Below are positions 36,671 through 45,602 of a DNA stretch of 64,000 nucleotides, piece after piece. The notes below the pieces were generated by a model. That model was not told where the DNA came from, made no database searches, and saw only the letters and a program-made list of their open reading frames with translations. The position numbers and the translations under genes are program-made. The DNA is from Nonlabens xiamenensis (GTDB lineage: Bacteria > Bacteroidota > Bacteroidia > Flavobacteriales > Flavobacteriaceae), in the NCBI RefSeq assembly GCF_003865345.1, contig NZ_RMVE01000002.1, positions 620,001 to 684,000 of the forward strand. The letters run 5' to 3'. Each line of letters begins with the position of its first letter. Position 1 is the stretch's first letter.

Positions 36671-38386
36671 ATGTTTCAAATCGCCGATTTAAAATCAAAA
36701 AAGCTTCCTGAATTACAGGAAATCGCTAAAGGTCTCAATATTCCAAAATACAAACAAACCCGAAAATTAGACCTGGTCTACAAAATACTGGATGTCCAGG
36801 CTGAAAACCCTGAAAAGGTTCAACAATTGGACACGGATACCGACGGAAAGGATAATTCCCAAAAACAGCAAGAAAACAAAGCATCTGACGACAAGGCTGC
36901 GCCTAAAAAACAAGAGCCAAAACCGCGTGCTGAAAAAAGAGAAACCAAGTCCAACGACCCTGCTGGGGAAGACAAGGACAATAAACCTAAACGCCCGAGA
37001 AAATCCAACACTCCTAAAGATAAAGAACAAAAGAATACGAAGCAGTCGGATAAAAAAGATAATGACTCGAGGAATTCCAAAAGCAATTCCAGAGACAACA
37101 AAAACGACAATAGGGACAATAGGGACAACAAAAGTGACAAAGGTGAAAAGAATGATCACCGGAACAATCGTCAGAAAAACACCCGTAACAACAATAACAA
37201 CAACAATCAAAACAACGTCCCCAAAGGAAACAAGGACACCAGGAATCGCTATCGCGACCCAGATTTTGAGTTTGATGGAATCATAGAAAGTGAAGGGGTA
37301 TTAGACATGATGCCTGATGGATATGGGTTTCTGCGCAGCAGTGATTACAACTACCTAGCCAGCCCTGATGACATATATGTATCCCAAAGCCAGATCAGGC
37401 TATTTGGACTTAAAACTGGTGACACTGTTTTGGGAATGGTTCGTCCACCTAAAGAAGGTGAAAAGTACTTCCCACTAATCAAAATATCTCAGATCAATGG
37501 TCTGGATCCCAAAGTAGTTCGTGACCGCGTATCTTTTGAGCACCTCACACCATTGTTCCCAGATGAAAAGTTCAACCTCGCAGATCGCAGGGCTTCTGTT
37601 TCTACTAGGATCATGGATCTTTTTGCCCCTATCGGTAAAGGACAACGTGGGATGATCGTCGCCCAGCCTAAAACAGGTAAAACCATGTTGCTGAAAGATA
37701 TCGCCAACGCTATCGCAGCCAACAATCCCGAGGTTTATCAATTGATCCTACTCATTGACGAGCGTCCAGAAGAAGTTACGGATATGCAACGTAACGTGGA
37801 TGGAGAGGTGATAGCTTCGACTTTTGATAAGGAAGCTCACGACCATGTAAGGGTAGCCAATATCGTGCTTGAAAAAGCAAAACGAATGGTAGAATGTGGA
37901 CACGATGTAGTCATACTCCTTGATTCCATTACCAGATTGGCCAGAGCTTACAACACCGTACAACCTGCTAGTGGTAAAGTACTTTCTGGAGGGGTGGACG
38001 CCAATGCATTACATAAACCAAAGCGCTTTTTTGGAGCTGCACGTAACATTGAAGGCGGTGGATCACTTTCCATTATCGCTACGGCATTGACCGAAACCGG
38101 TTCAAAAATGGACGAGGTAATTTTTGAGGAATTTAAAGGAACAGGTAATATGGAATTACAGTTGGATAGAAACATTGCCAACAGACGTATTTTCCCAGCT
38201 ATTGATCTGACCTCCTCTTCTACCCGTCGCGACGACTTACTTCTTGATGAAAAAGTCGTTCAACGCATGTGGATCCTAAGAAAATACCTGGCCGATATGA
38301 ACCCAGTAGAAGCCATGGAATTCATCTCTCAACGCATCAAACAAACGCGTAATAATGAAGAGTTCCTAGCCACTATGAACGATTAA
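36671..38386 (+). CDS. rho: Transcription termination factor Rho with long charged insert
   Basis: The 571-residue product starts best at ATG 36671 ([21 protein letters not shown]), which is the conserved Rho N-terminal domain. An upstream in-frame ATG lacks homology. Residues about 50-190 form a low-complexity insert rich in Lys, Asn, Asp, Arg and Gln. Then come the RNA-binding domain ([23 protein letters not shown]) and the ATPase with Walker A (AQPKTGKT), [12 protein letters not shown] and [15 protein letters not shown]. Rho is a hexameric RNA helicase that ends transcription. Bacteroidota Rho proteins often carry such disordered inserts. Confidence 0.97.
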   Translation: MFQIADLKSKKLPELQEIAKGLNIPKYKQTRKLDLVYKILDVQAENPEKVQQLDTDTDGKDNSQKQQENKASDDKAAPKKQEPKPRAEKRETKSNDPAGEDKDNKPKRPRKSNTPKDKEQKNTKQSDKKDNDSRNSKSNSRDNKNDNRDNRDNKSDKGEKNDHRNNRQKNTRNNNNNNNQNNVPKGNKDTRNRYRDPDFEFDGIIESEGVLDMMPDGYGFLRSSDYNYLASPDDIYVSQSQIRLFGLKTGDTVLGMVRPPKEGEKYFPLIKISQINGLDPKVVRDRVSFEHLTPLFPDEKFNLADRRASVSTRIMDLFAPIGKGQRGMIVAQPKTGKTMLLKDIANAIAANNPEVYQLILLIDERPEEVTDMQRNVDGEVIASTFDKEAHDHVRVANIVLEKAKRMVECGHDVVILLDSITRLARAYNTVQPASGKVLSGGVDANALHKPKRFFGAARNIEGGGSLSIIATALTETGSKMDEVIFEEFKGTGNMELQLDRNIANRRIFPAIDLTSSSTRRDDLLLDEKVVQRMWILRKYLADMNPVEAMEFISQRIKQTRNNEEFLATMND

Positions 38387-38407
38387 TCATAGGTTAACAA
38401 ACAAGTG

Positions 38408-38435
38408 AATGCCCTACTTTATGTGGGGCATTTTT
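38408..38435 (+). terminator. Rho-independent terminator after rho
   Basis: AATGCCCTAC pairs with GTGGGGCATT (one G-U pair) across a 5-base loop and is followed by a T run. It lies about 20 bp after the rho stop. Confidence 0.85.
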
Positions 38436-38563
38436 CGTCATAGGAGTCATTTCGCTTAAAGCGAAAGGGCAATCAGGGCGATTATTGAAAAACTTGACAA
38501 TAGAAAAAATATCATTTTTAAACCCTATTTACAGATTATCTCAGCTTGTTTAACCAGCTTTCT

Positions 38564-38571
38564 TAAATTTG
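38564..38571 (+). promoter_or_regulatory. -7 element TAAATTTG upstream of the coiled-coil membrane gene
   Basis: TAAATTTG matches TAnnTTTG exactly. A TTG at 38546-38548 lies 15 bp upstream, slightly closer than usual for a -33 box. The gene starts about 105 bp downstream. Confidence 0.4.
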
Positions 38572-38677
38572 CACGGAGTTATCATCAACTATCTCCAAAA
38601 CCGTTTTTAACATGATTTAAAGAATTCGGCATACAATGAGGATAAATTTCCGTCGTTTGCCTACGAATCCCTTACTT

Positions 38678-39265
38678 ATGAAAAATTTATATATCATCAT
38701 TATCTGTCTTTTCGGCTTCTTTTCCCAAGCCCAGGACGCAACATCCGACAAGAATAAAATAGACAACCAATTTAAGGAAGTCATTGAGTCTTCTAACGAT
38801 TTTCAAGAATACAAAGTCGTCAAACGCACAGCCTTAAATACCTTAAGAAAAAATACCAATGACCATATCCAGCAACTGAACCAAAATATTGACAATTTGG
38901 AGCAGTCTATTGACACCAAGGACACCAGGATAGAGCAATTGGACCAGGAATTGGCCTCTGTAAATGAAGAATTGACCAATGTCAATGCCGAAAAGGATAG
39001 CATGAATTTTTTAGGCATCCAGACCAATAAAACCGTATACAATACCATAGTTTGGTCCATTGTTGGAATACTGGCCTTTTTATTTGTCTTAATGACCTTG
39101 CGATTTAAAAACAGTAATGCAGTCACTAAGGCGGCCAACAAGCAACTCAAAAGCACTGAAGAGGAACTGGAAGACCTCAGACGTAAATCCATTGAAAAGG
39201 AACAACGCTTGGGACGTCAGCTGCAAGACGAGCGCAATAAGCTCGCCAGGCTGAAAAATGATTAA
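38678..39265 (+). CDS. Exported coiled-coil protein with one membrane helix (often misnamed tRNA (guanine-N1)-methyltransferase)
   Basis: The 195-residue product starts at ATG 38678, opening a signal peptide (MKNLYIIIICLFGFFSQAQ). A coiled-coil (about residues 30-115) leads to the segment EKDSMNFLGIQ, one membrane helix (about 125-145), and a second charged helix ending RQLQDERNKLARLKND. From memory this closely resembles a flavobacterial family that databases label as a tRNA methyltransferase. No SAM-binding or SPOUT motif is visible, so that label should not be used. The true function is unknown. Confidence 0.75.
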   Translation: MKNLYIIIICLFGFFSQAQDATSDKNKIDNQFKEVIESSNDFQEYKVVKRTALNTLRKNTNDHIQQLNQNIDNLEQSIDTKDTRIEQLDQELASVNEELTNVNAEKDSMNFLGIQTNKTVYNTIVWSIVGILAFLFVLMTLRFKNSNAVTKAANKQLKSTEEELEDLRRKSIEKEQRLGRQLQDERNKLARLKND

Positions 39266-39277
39266 AAACCCATAAAG

Positions 39278-39417
39278 AAAAAGAGGCTATCTCAAAATCT
39301 CACAAATACCAGTGTCGCCCGTCTGAGCTTGTTTAATTTGTGCTACAAACAAAGAGTTTACAGCTTTGACAGACGCAATTTAAACACCCAATTTGTTGGA
39401 TAGACAGCCCCTTTTTT
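39278..39417. repeat. Short element with inverted terminal repeats, possible MITE remnant or long hairpin
   Basis: AAAAAGAGGCTATCT (39278-39292) and the complement of AGACAGCCCCTTTTT (39402-39416) match at 13 of 15 positions, bounding about 140 bp without a gene. The right end has a T run, so it could act as a terminator for the coiled-coil gene. The end sequence GAGGCT(A/G)TCTCAAAA resembles insertion sequence ends seen in Bacteroidota. No transposase is present. Confidence 0.4.
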
Positions 39418-39451
39418 AAATCAATCCATCTTTAGGATTAGGAACTAAGGT

Positions 39452-39994
39452 CTAGGACTGCAAATATGCCCGCATCAAACTAAGGCCTACTTCCCTATGC
39501 TGCTCTTGGGTAAGAAAATCCCTGGCTGGAAAGGAAACACTTATTTTCACACCGTCGCTGAATACGATCAAAGCCTCTTGTATTCCAGGGGAATGTAACC
39601 AAAAAGCGATATTACCAAGTCCATCAATTCGTTCCATATCTTGAGATAGGTGCCTAGACAATTCCTCTTTTAAGGCAATTTGGTCCTTAAAATCCTGTAG
39701 ATAAATGCCTACATTGGTGTTTTTACCACCGACAAAAAAGGCCACGTTGCAACTGTTTTCAAGTCCCATACTGTTAGGTTTTGACATCAGTTGAATAGCA
39801 TCAGAACCATACCATTTTTCCAAGTTATCTAGGGTCAGGATATCACAGGTTGAAGGCATATTTTCTACTTTGCGCATGACATCTCCATAGCTGATTGATC
39901 TGTTGATCTCAGAACTTTTCGTATCTGAGGCTTTGTTTAGGTTTTGCTGGCAGCTTATCAGTACCAAACAAATTAAGGCAATTGTAAATTTCAT
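39452..39994 (-). CDS. Hypothetical lipoprotein, last gene of the six-gene envelope cluster
   Basis: The 180-residue product starts at ATG 39994, which opens a lipoprotein signal (ALICLVLISCQQ); an upstream ATG would precede it with an unlikely leader. The mature part has two Cys residues (STCDIL and NSCNVAFF) that could pair in the periplasm, and ends SLMRAYLQS. I do not recognise the family. It lies 16 bp after the 162-residue gene. Confidence 0.65.
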   Translation of the reverse strand: MKFTIALICLVLISCQQNLNKASDTKSSEINRSISYGDVMRKVENMPSTCDILTLDNLEKWYGSDAIQLMSKPNSMGLENSCNVAFFVGGKNTNVGIYLQDFKDQIALKEELSRHLSQDMERIDGLGNIAFWLHSPGIQEALIVFSDGVKISVSFPARDFLTQEQHREVGLSLMRAYLQS

Positions 39995-40010
39995 AAGTTT
40001 TATTGTTTGA

Positions 40011-40499
40011 TTAAATATGAACAACAAGGCTTGCTGGAGCAATCTCACCCACCGCGTCTATCGTCCTTGCCAGGATTTTGATTTCATAGTGACCAGACGC
40101 TAGTTGACCTGGATAGGATGATTTACTGGATGTACCTGCTTTCATGAGCAAATTGATGATATCAAAGGTCTCAACAGGCTCCAGCATTTCCCCAGGAAAG
40201 AAAGGCATAGGGGCTCGCTTCCTAAACCCAATGAGTTTGCCGTTCTTGTATACTTGGGTTTCAAATTCAACAAGTGCAACTTGCCTCTTTTGATTGTCTA
40301 TGGCTAGGCCTTCTGCTTTAAAAGTGAAAACAATTTGATGTTTACCTTCTTTAAATTGCTTGAATAAATCTACTGCATTGGCATTTTTGAGTTCGATCTT
40401 GATTTCCCTCAATTGATCAATGGACAGACGCCCATCAACTTTTTGTGCCCACATCTGAGAAATACATAGAAAGGTAATAATCGGAATGATATTTTTCAT
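40011..40499 (-). CDS. Hypothetical exported protein, fifth gene of the envelope cluster
   Basis: The 162-residue product starts at ATG 40499 with a signal peptide ending MWAQ. The mature protein is beta-rich, including IVFTFKAEGLAIDNQKRQVALVEFETQVYKNGKLIGF and HYEIKILARTIDAVG, suggesting an Ig-like sandwich. No family is recognised. A longer in-frame version overlaps the upstream gene and is less likely. Confidence 0.6.
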   Translation of the reverse strand: MKNIIPIITFLCISQMWAQKVDGRLSIDQLREIKIELKNANAVDLFKQFKEGKHQIVFTFKAEGLAIDNQKRQVALVEFETQVYKNGKLIGFRKRAPMPFFPGEMLEPVETFDIINLLMKAGTSSKSSYPGQLASGHYEIKILARTIDAVGEIAPASLVVHI

Positions 40500-40518
40500 G
40501 TTTGATAAAATGTAAAGA

Positions 40519-41829
40519 TTAGTCAACAAGTTCAATGGTGTAGTGGTACCCAAATCGAATTTTACCCTTCTTAGGATCAATTAAATCACCATAACCTCTT
40601 ACGTAACGTTTCCCACCTGAAGTCTCTAGCCGAAAGTAGTCTGGCGAATTAGGGAATTTACGACGACCGCTATTTCCGGAAGCCAATGGATAATCGCTGG
40701 CATTGGTTTTGCCCTCTAAAAATTTGACAATCTCTTTTAAATTGAGCGATCGATCCACAAAAATGGCATCTTTAAGAGCACCTTCTGAAAAATGAAATCC
40801 ATTGACCCACTCCATTTTGTCCCTATCGACTTTGCTTCTTTCTATGGTGTAAATTCCCCATTCCCCTAATTCTACCGATACGCCTTCGGCAAATCGCCTT
40901 TTACCAGAATTGTGTAAGGTTTGACGATCACCCCAGTCATCATTCATCACCGCCGTTGGACTAGATAGATCACGACCATATTTCTTTTGGGTGAACTGAT
41001 AAGCAGTAAGACCTTCAAATATCCTGTTGTCCAATGACAATTTACCATATTCAAAGCCCCTGATGTTATCAGCGCGATTGCATTTCACACTGTTCATGGT
41101 GACTTTAATCTTTAAAGGTTTAGGGGCAGTAGTCGCTTGTCCTTGCTGACCATTGGACGAATGGCTGTTTTCACGTATGCGTGTTCCGTTCCAGCTGCCG
41201 TATTCTCGGTCTTCAAACTTGCCTTTAAAATCATAGTTACTGAAAATAAAAGAACAGGTCTTGATACGACCGCCCTTATTGCTACAGTATTTTCCTTTAA
41301 AAATTTTTGTATTGTTGTTAATGTTGCCCCATAGCATACCTCCTTTTTCTCCATAGTGAGCCACCATGACTCCAGTCTTGCTATGAATAAAATCAAGGTT
41401 ACCGTATGGCGTAGACCACATCCCCTTGATATAATTTTGTGCAGCATCTGGCACCTTTTTACCGTTCCAAGCCCCCTGGTTCATGCTGTTGTTCCAGCCC
41501 CACTTCCCTTGAAAACCATTGGAAGTTTTGGTCCACTTGGCGTATCCGGTAGTCCCCTTGTTATCAAATTCTATAAAAAGATCGGAACCATTCACGCTTA
41601 AGGACCTGATAGCACCCAAGTCCCGATAAGTACCTACGATATATTTTTTTTTCTGCTTTAGAATGACCTGACCAAAAGTAGTATCATAGGTTCCCGTCCA
41701 GTTGACGGCTATCCCTTCTTCTCCACATTCATCAATTGCATAAAGCACCTTTGGATGTTTGACGCTAGCTTGACAGCATACACCCATAAATAGGGCTAGT
41801 ATGATGCTATAGATTTGTTTTCTTTTCAT
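40519..41829 (-). CDS. Hypothetical exported Gly/Trp-rich beta-repeat protein
   Basis: The 436-residue product has a signal peptide (about 1-21). Residues 40-220 contain repeated beta units of the type G-T/W-Y/S-x-x-x-G-x-V/L, for example GTYDTTFGQVIL, GKWGWNNSMNQGAWNGKK, GMWSTPYGNLDFI and YGSWNGTR. A second part (about 240-436) ends with KRYVRGYGDLIDP and YHYTIELVD. The 401-residue protein two genes upstream ends very similarly (RKVRGYAFIKYG, YFYTIELN), so the two share a C-terminal domain. The function is unknown; a surface or periplasmic binding role is inferred. Confidence 0.65.
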   Translation of the reverse strand: MKRKQIYSIILALFMGVCCQASVKHPKVLYAIDECGEEGIAVNWTGTYDTTFGQVILKQKKKYIVGTYRDLGAIRSLSVNGSDLFIEFDNKGTTGYAKWTKTSNGFQGKWGWNNSMNQGAWNGKKVPDAAQNYIKGMWSTPYGNLDFIHSKTGVMVAHYGEKGGMLWGNINNNTKIFKGKYCSNKGGRIKTCSFIFSNYDFKGKFEDREYGSWNGTRIRENSHSSNGQQGQATTAPKPLKIKVTMNSVKCNRADNIRGFEYGKLSLDNRIFEGLTAYQFTQKKYGRDLSSPTAVMNDDWGDRQTLHNSGKRRFAEGVSVELGEWGIYTIERSKVDRDKMEWVNGFHFSEGALKDAIFVDRSLNLKEIVKFLEGKTNASDYPLASGNSGRRKFPNSPDYFRLETSGGKRYVRGYGDLIDPKKGKIRFGYHYTIELVD

Positions 41830-41854
41830 GATTTTTTGTTTTTTAAGTAGTTGA

Positions 41855-42346
41855 TTAATGCCTTATATTCACGTCGATCAGGTAGTTATAATCTTCAATA
41901 AGAGGTAGATCTAGGATTTCGCGATTTTTCCATACATAAGCGCTGATTCCTGTACCAGGTAAGACCTTACGACCAGTGATGAAATGAATACAAGCACTGA
42001 CTGTATTATCTGTGGTATATGTTCTGATGGTGGTCGATGGAAAGGTCAAAGCGTCTCCATCCACCCAGTTTACTCCATTCCATTCTGCAGCGTTTCTATA
42101 ATATCCTGCTGTATAAAGGGAGTTGTTGTCACTGGCCAGCGAGGTAGTATAGTGCTCACCGATATTTTCCAGCGGGATTATCCGACCGTTCGTGAAAAGG
42201 TCAAAGGTATCGGTGGCTCCAGATTTGGCCAGCAGCAAACTTATTTGCGGTCCTGAGAGCCCTGCATCATCATCATTACTGAATGAGCATAGGAGTGCCA
42301 TTATCGACAACGCGAGGAGCAGATGAAATGAGAAAGTTCGTTTCAT
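41855..42346 (-). CDS. Hypothetical exported protein, third gene of the envelope cluster
   Basis: The 163-residue product starts at ATG 42346 with a hydrophobic signal (FSFHLLLALSIMALLCSFSNDDD). The body contains GRIIPLENIGEHYTTSLASDNNSLYTAGYYRNAAEWNG, reminiscent of a short beta-propeller blade, and GRKVLPGT, which also occurs near the C-terminus of the 401-residue neighbour (GRKVVPGT). No family is recognised. A palindrome copy lies just upstream. Confidence 0.6.
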   Translation of the reverse strand: MKRTFSFHLLLALSIMALLCSFSNDDDAGLSGPQISLLLAKSGATDTFDLFTNGRIIPLENIGEHYTTSLASDNNSLYTAGYYRNAAEWNGVNWVDGDALTFPSTTIRTYTTDNTVSACIHFITGRKVLPGTGISAYVWKNREILDLPLIEDYNYLIDVNIRH

Positions 42347-42384
42347 AATAGTAGATTTTTGTTTAAATGATTTGTTGATGATAT

Positions 42385-42400
42385 CGCTTTCGCGAAAGCG
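42385..42400. repeat. 16-bp palindrome CGCTTTCGCGAAAGCG, copy 5
   Basis: Perfect copy in the 77-bp gap between two genes of the envelope cluster, so it is non-coding. Confidence 0.9.
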
Positions 42401-42423
42401 CATAACTGATCCATGCATGGCTA

Positions 42424-43629
42424 TTAATTCAACTCGATGGTGTAGAAATAAGCCCATTTATCGTTGTCTCCATATTTGATAAAAGCGTATCCGCGCACTT
42501 TACGGGAACCATTGGATTCACTCAGCCAAAAGGTGTGACTAGTGCCTGGCACCACCTTGCGCCCATCCGAGGCATTGGCAAATTGAGCTGCAGAAAGCTG
42601 ATAAGTCAGGTATTGCATAATAGGTTTCATAGGAACCGCTTCCTTTACTAATCTGTCTCTGGCATTGGATAGGGTTCTGGCCCGATCGTGTATAAAACTC
42701 AAATTGAGCATGGTATTGGAATAGTAACCCACAGGTTGATAGGCATGCAACAAATCCACAGGTATGATTGTATTGACTGGGTAATTATCTCCCTGTACAT
42801 AGTTTCTGTTATTGGTATCCTCATACAAATTGTGGGAAAACTGGTGACCTTTTTCGTCATGTAAGGCCATATCAATCTTGATCTTGCCGAGTTCGCCTTG
42901 ACCAATTCCTCGGTTTTCGTAGTTGGTAATACTCTGTAAAGTGATTTTTAATGGTGACTTGACCTCAGCGCCACGCTGATTCAGGTAGGTGATTCCATTA
43001 ACGGTAATACGCCCGTATAATCCACGATCCCAACTCATCCTGATATCAAATTCGCCGCTGGTTTCCAGTTCATCTTCACTCGACGCAATTCTGGCATTGA
43101 ATTCAAGACTGTTATATCCACCAAATACACCATATACATAATACTCCTTGCCATTGTAGTATAAGAATCCGCCTACCTTCCCAGCGGCATTTTGGATCAA
43201 ATCCATATCGCCTAGTGAGGTGCGATAAGTTTTCCACATTTCCATGCCGCCCGGCTTGGTGGTCGTTCTCAAGGTGCCATCCCAATCTCCATCCCAATTG
43301 CGCACGCCAGGAGTGGTATCCCATTGCCAATCTCCTTTCCACGATTGGGACGTATGATTTTCTAGGGCCAGTTTGCCCGTGCTTGTACCGTTAGAAAAAT
43401 CACCAGCAAGGATGGTTCCCCTGTCGCTTATGCTAAAGCTATTCAGCAACATATGGCCTCGTTTTTGGTAAAGCCCCACCGCTTTTTTTCCTGATCTGGA
43501 TTTGATGAGATGTACCTCTCCATGGGTTGTATTGTAGATTCCTGTCTGCAGTTGTATGGCATCTGTGGCAAATGCATGGGTTATCCATGAACTGGCGAGC
43601 AGTAGGAGTAATGATCTAATAGTTTTCAT
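42424..43629 (-). CDS. Hypothetical exported Gly/Trp-rich protein, paralog of the 436-residue protein
   Basis: The 401-residue product has a signal peptide (about 1-22). Residues 28-115 carry the beta units seen in the 436-residue protein (GIYNTTHGEVHLIK, GDWQWDTTPGVRNWDGDWDG). The next part includes YRTSLGDMDLIQN and ISFIHDRARTLSNARDRLV-type sequence, and the end (GRKVVPGTSHTFWLSES, VRGYAFIKYGD, YFYTIELN) matches the paralog. The function is unknown. It follows the OmpA-type gene by 10 bp. Confidence 0.65.
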   Translation of the reverse strand: MKTIRSLLLLLASSWITHAFATDAIQLQTGIYNTTHGEVHLIKSRSGKKAVGLYQKRGHMLLNSFSISDRGTILAGDFSNGTSTGKLALENHTSQSWKGDWQWDTTPGVRNWDGDWDGTLRTTTKPGGMEMWKTYRTSLGDMDLIQNAAGKVGGFLYYNGKEYYVYGVFGGYNSLEFNARIASSEDELETSGEFDIRMSWDRGLYGRITVNGITYLNQRGAEVKSPLKITLQSITNYENRGIGQGELGKIKIDMALHDEKGHQFSHNLYEDTNNRNYVQGDNYPVNTIIPVDLLHAYQPVGYYSNTMLNLSFIHDRARTLSNARDRLVKEAVPMKPIMQYLTYQLSAAQFANASDGRKVVPGTSHTFWLSESNGSRKVRGYAFIKYGDNDKWAYFYTIELN

Positions 43630-43639
43630 TTGTTTTGAT

Positions 43640-44962
43640 TTATAATTCGATGATTTCCACCCGACGGTTCAAGGCTTTTGCTGTCGCATCTTGTGAATTG
43701 GACAAAGGTTGTGATGACCCCACGCCTTCCGTTGATAATCGGTGGGCAGCAATTCCAAAATGTTCTTGCAACAATTGGCTGACCGCCTCTGCCCGCTTTC
43801 GCGAAAGCGACAGATTCATAGCTGCATCGCCATCCTGATCTGTATGTCCCACCAATTGATAATTTCGGCTGGTCTTTTCCATGGCTTGAGCGATGGTTTT
43901 AATCGTCGCATAAGATTGTGGCTGCACTTTACTGCTATTGGTATCAAACGTGATCCCATGTGCTTGATAACGGCCATCATCAAATAGACTTTGCGGGATG
44001 TCCACCTCACAAGCATATTTGATATTGCTGATATAAAAATGTTGATCAGCTGGACTAATTTTTGAGGCAAATCTCAGAGTACGGTAGGTGACTGTAGGAT
44101 CAATGGCTTTGATGATATCCAACACTTTGTCTTTGTTGATATACATCTTGAGCCGCTCTCCTTTTTTTACGATAGAGATGTGGTTGACCGCGCCAGCCAC
44201 TGCAGTCTTATTGGCCAATACAGGGTGTGGCGTCAAAGCACGAGCATCCCATTGCTTATTCGTAGTTTTCTTATACAGGATAGCCCCTTTTCCGCTTCCA
44301 GAGCCTAAACCTACGCGCAAATAAGTGTACGCTTTTCCTTTATAAGGTCTGCTGATGTAAGCATTGGGATCATCCAGATCGCTTAGAATGACATCAAAAT
44401 GACGCGCAAAAGCATATTGATCTACTGGAAAATCATAGATGATATCAAATTCCAGGGTAAAATCGTCCTGCCATTGCTTGGCGATAGGTTCAGCCACTAG
44501 TGTTTTTTCCCCATTACCTAATCGCAACCACTTACCTGGCACCTCGCTAAGAGATACCACCTCTGCCCCTGCATTGGTATTCCAATGACTGGGAAAATCG
44601 CCAATTGCAGTTTGCTCAAAATTTTCAAAATACACTAATCGGTTGCCTGGTGTAAAATCAGAGGTTGAGTAAGCTTGAAAACTTGAAGCAGCGTCACCTG
44701 TGCTCATCATACTTCCCTCTGCATCTGAGGTTGAGGAATCGTTGGACATCATTCCAGGGTAGTCCTCACCAGCATCGGCTGGAACAGAATCTTGCCCAAA
44801 AAGCAAGTCGTCCACACCGCGATCTACTTTATCTTCAATTTTCTTTTCGGTTTGTTTGATTTTTTTGTTCACCTTGTCCTTTAAGTTCTTAAAGAGTTGT
44901 GCCTGTGCAGTTGTCATACTTAAAATGAATAACAAAGTCAGGATGGAAGTACATTTATTCAT
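43640..44962 (-). CDS. OmpA-family peptidoglycan-binding protein, first gene of the envelope cluster
   Basis: The 440-residue product has a signal peptide (about 1-22), a charged coiled segment (LKDKVNKKIKQTEKKIEDKVDRGVDDLLFG), and a lectin-like central part (about residues 108-315: LVYFENFEQTAIGDFPSHWN, RLKMYINKDKVLDI). It ends with a C-terminal OmpA domain (about 325-440) having ITFDTNSSKVQPQSY, LVGHTDQDGDAAMNLSLSRKRAEAV and NRRVEIIEL. It should link the outer membrane or a surface complex to peptidoglycan. It is transcribed away from the sigma-factor gene across a 97-bp gap. A palindrome copy encodes the LSRKRA part of the conserved OmpA motif. Confidence 0.88.
   Translation of the reverse strand: MNKCTSILTLLFILSMTTAQAQLFKNLKDKVNKKIKQTEKKIEDKVDRGVDDLLFGQDSVPADAGEDYPGMMSNDSSTSDAEGSMMSTGDAASSFQAYSTSDFTPGNRLVYFENFEQTAIGDFPSHWNTNAGAEVVSLSEVPGKWLRLGNGEKTLVAEPIAKQWQDDFTLEFDIIYDFPVDQYAFARHFDVILSDLDDPNAYISRPYKGKAYTYLRVGLGSGSGKGAILYKKTTNKQWDARALTPHPVLANKTAVAGAVNHISIVKKGERLKMYINKDKVLDIIKAIDPTVTYRTLRFASKISPADQHFYISNIKYACEVDIPQSLFDDGRYQAHGITFDTNSSKVQPQSYATIKTIAQAMEKTSRNYQLVGHTDQDGDAAMNLSLSRKRAEAVSQLLQEHFGIAAHRLSTEGVGSSQPLSNSQDATAKALNRRVEIIEL
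43794..43809. repeat. 16-bp palindrome CGCTTTCGCGAAAGCG, copy 6
   Basis: Perfect copy in the OmpA-family gene, in the third possible frame, encoding LSRKR. Confidence 0.9.
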
Positions 44963-45059
44963 GATTTTGATTCTTTGGATTTGTAGATTGATGGGAGCGA
45001 TCCAGAAAAGGTTAACATGTTCCTAAAAAATGTATCTTTAAACCAGTAACCAACTGCCC

Positions 45060-45602
45060 ATGAATAAACAAGAGGTCATCCATCTGCTTAAAAAAGGTGA
45101 TCGACGGTTTTTTGAAGAACAGTACCTACTCTACCAACAAGAGTTTCTGGGATTTGCTCACAAGCGCGGCATAGCGACCGACGATGCCGTAGAGATATAC
45201 CAACAATCCTTTATCGCGCTGTTTGAAAATGCTGCCTCTGGAAAATTGACCGTACTCACCAGTAGTTTAAAGACCTACATATTTGGTATTGCCAAGTTGA
45301 AAATGCTGGAATATTTCAAAAAGCAACAGAAAACTGTTAACCTAGAAGAGATAACGAGCATTAACGAACAGCAGATAGATCCGTTTATTGAAGAAGGTCT
45401 TTCTACCGAAAAACAAAACCGGATGCAACAAGCGCTTCTGGACCTAGGAAAACGATGCAGGAATCTGATCGAGTTGTTTTATTTGCAAGGATTGAGTATC
45501 AAAGAAATCGTTCAAGCCGAATCATACACCAATGAAAATACGGTCAAGGCTCAGAAAAGCAGATGTATGAAGCAATTGCGCGAACTCGTAGAAAAAAGCT
45601 AA
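45060..45602 (+). CDS. ECF-like sigma-70 family RNA polymerase sigma factor
   Basis: The 180-residue product has a region 2-like segment (DDAVEIYQQSFIALFENA, LKTYIFGIAKLKMLEYFKKQ) and a region 4 helix-turn-helix (LGKRCRNLIELFYLQGLSIKEIVQAESYTNENTVKAQKSRCMKQLREL). It would direct RNA polymerase to a specific set of promoters. Its stop overlaps the start of the one-TM TPR gene by one base (TAATG), the usual layout of a sigma factor and its anti-sigma factor. The divergent OmpA cluster is a plausible target. Confidence 0.9.
   Translation: MNKQEVIHLLKKGDRRFFEEQYLLYQQEFLGFAHKRGIATDDAVEIYQQSFIALFENAASGKLTVLTSSLKTYIFGIAKLKMLEYFKKQQKTVNLEEITSINEQQIDPFIEEGLSTEKQNRMQQALLDLGKRCRNLIELFYLQGLSIKEIVQAESYTNENTVKAQKSRCMKQLRELVEKS

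Noticed and set aside
36767-37286. Overlapping frames of 106-164 residues in the Rho insert.
   Set aside because: They are by-products of the low-complexity Lys/Asn/Asp codons of rho; their compositions (all Ser/Leu, Val/Phe or Thr/Lys) are those expected from shifted reading.
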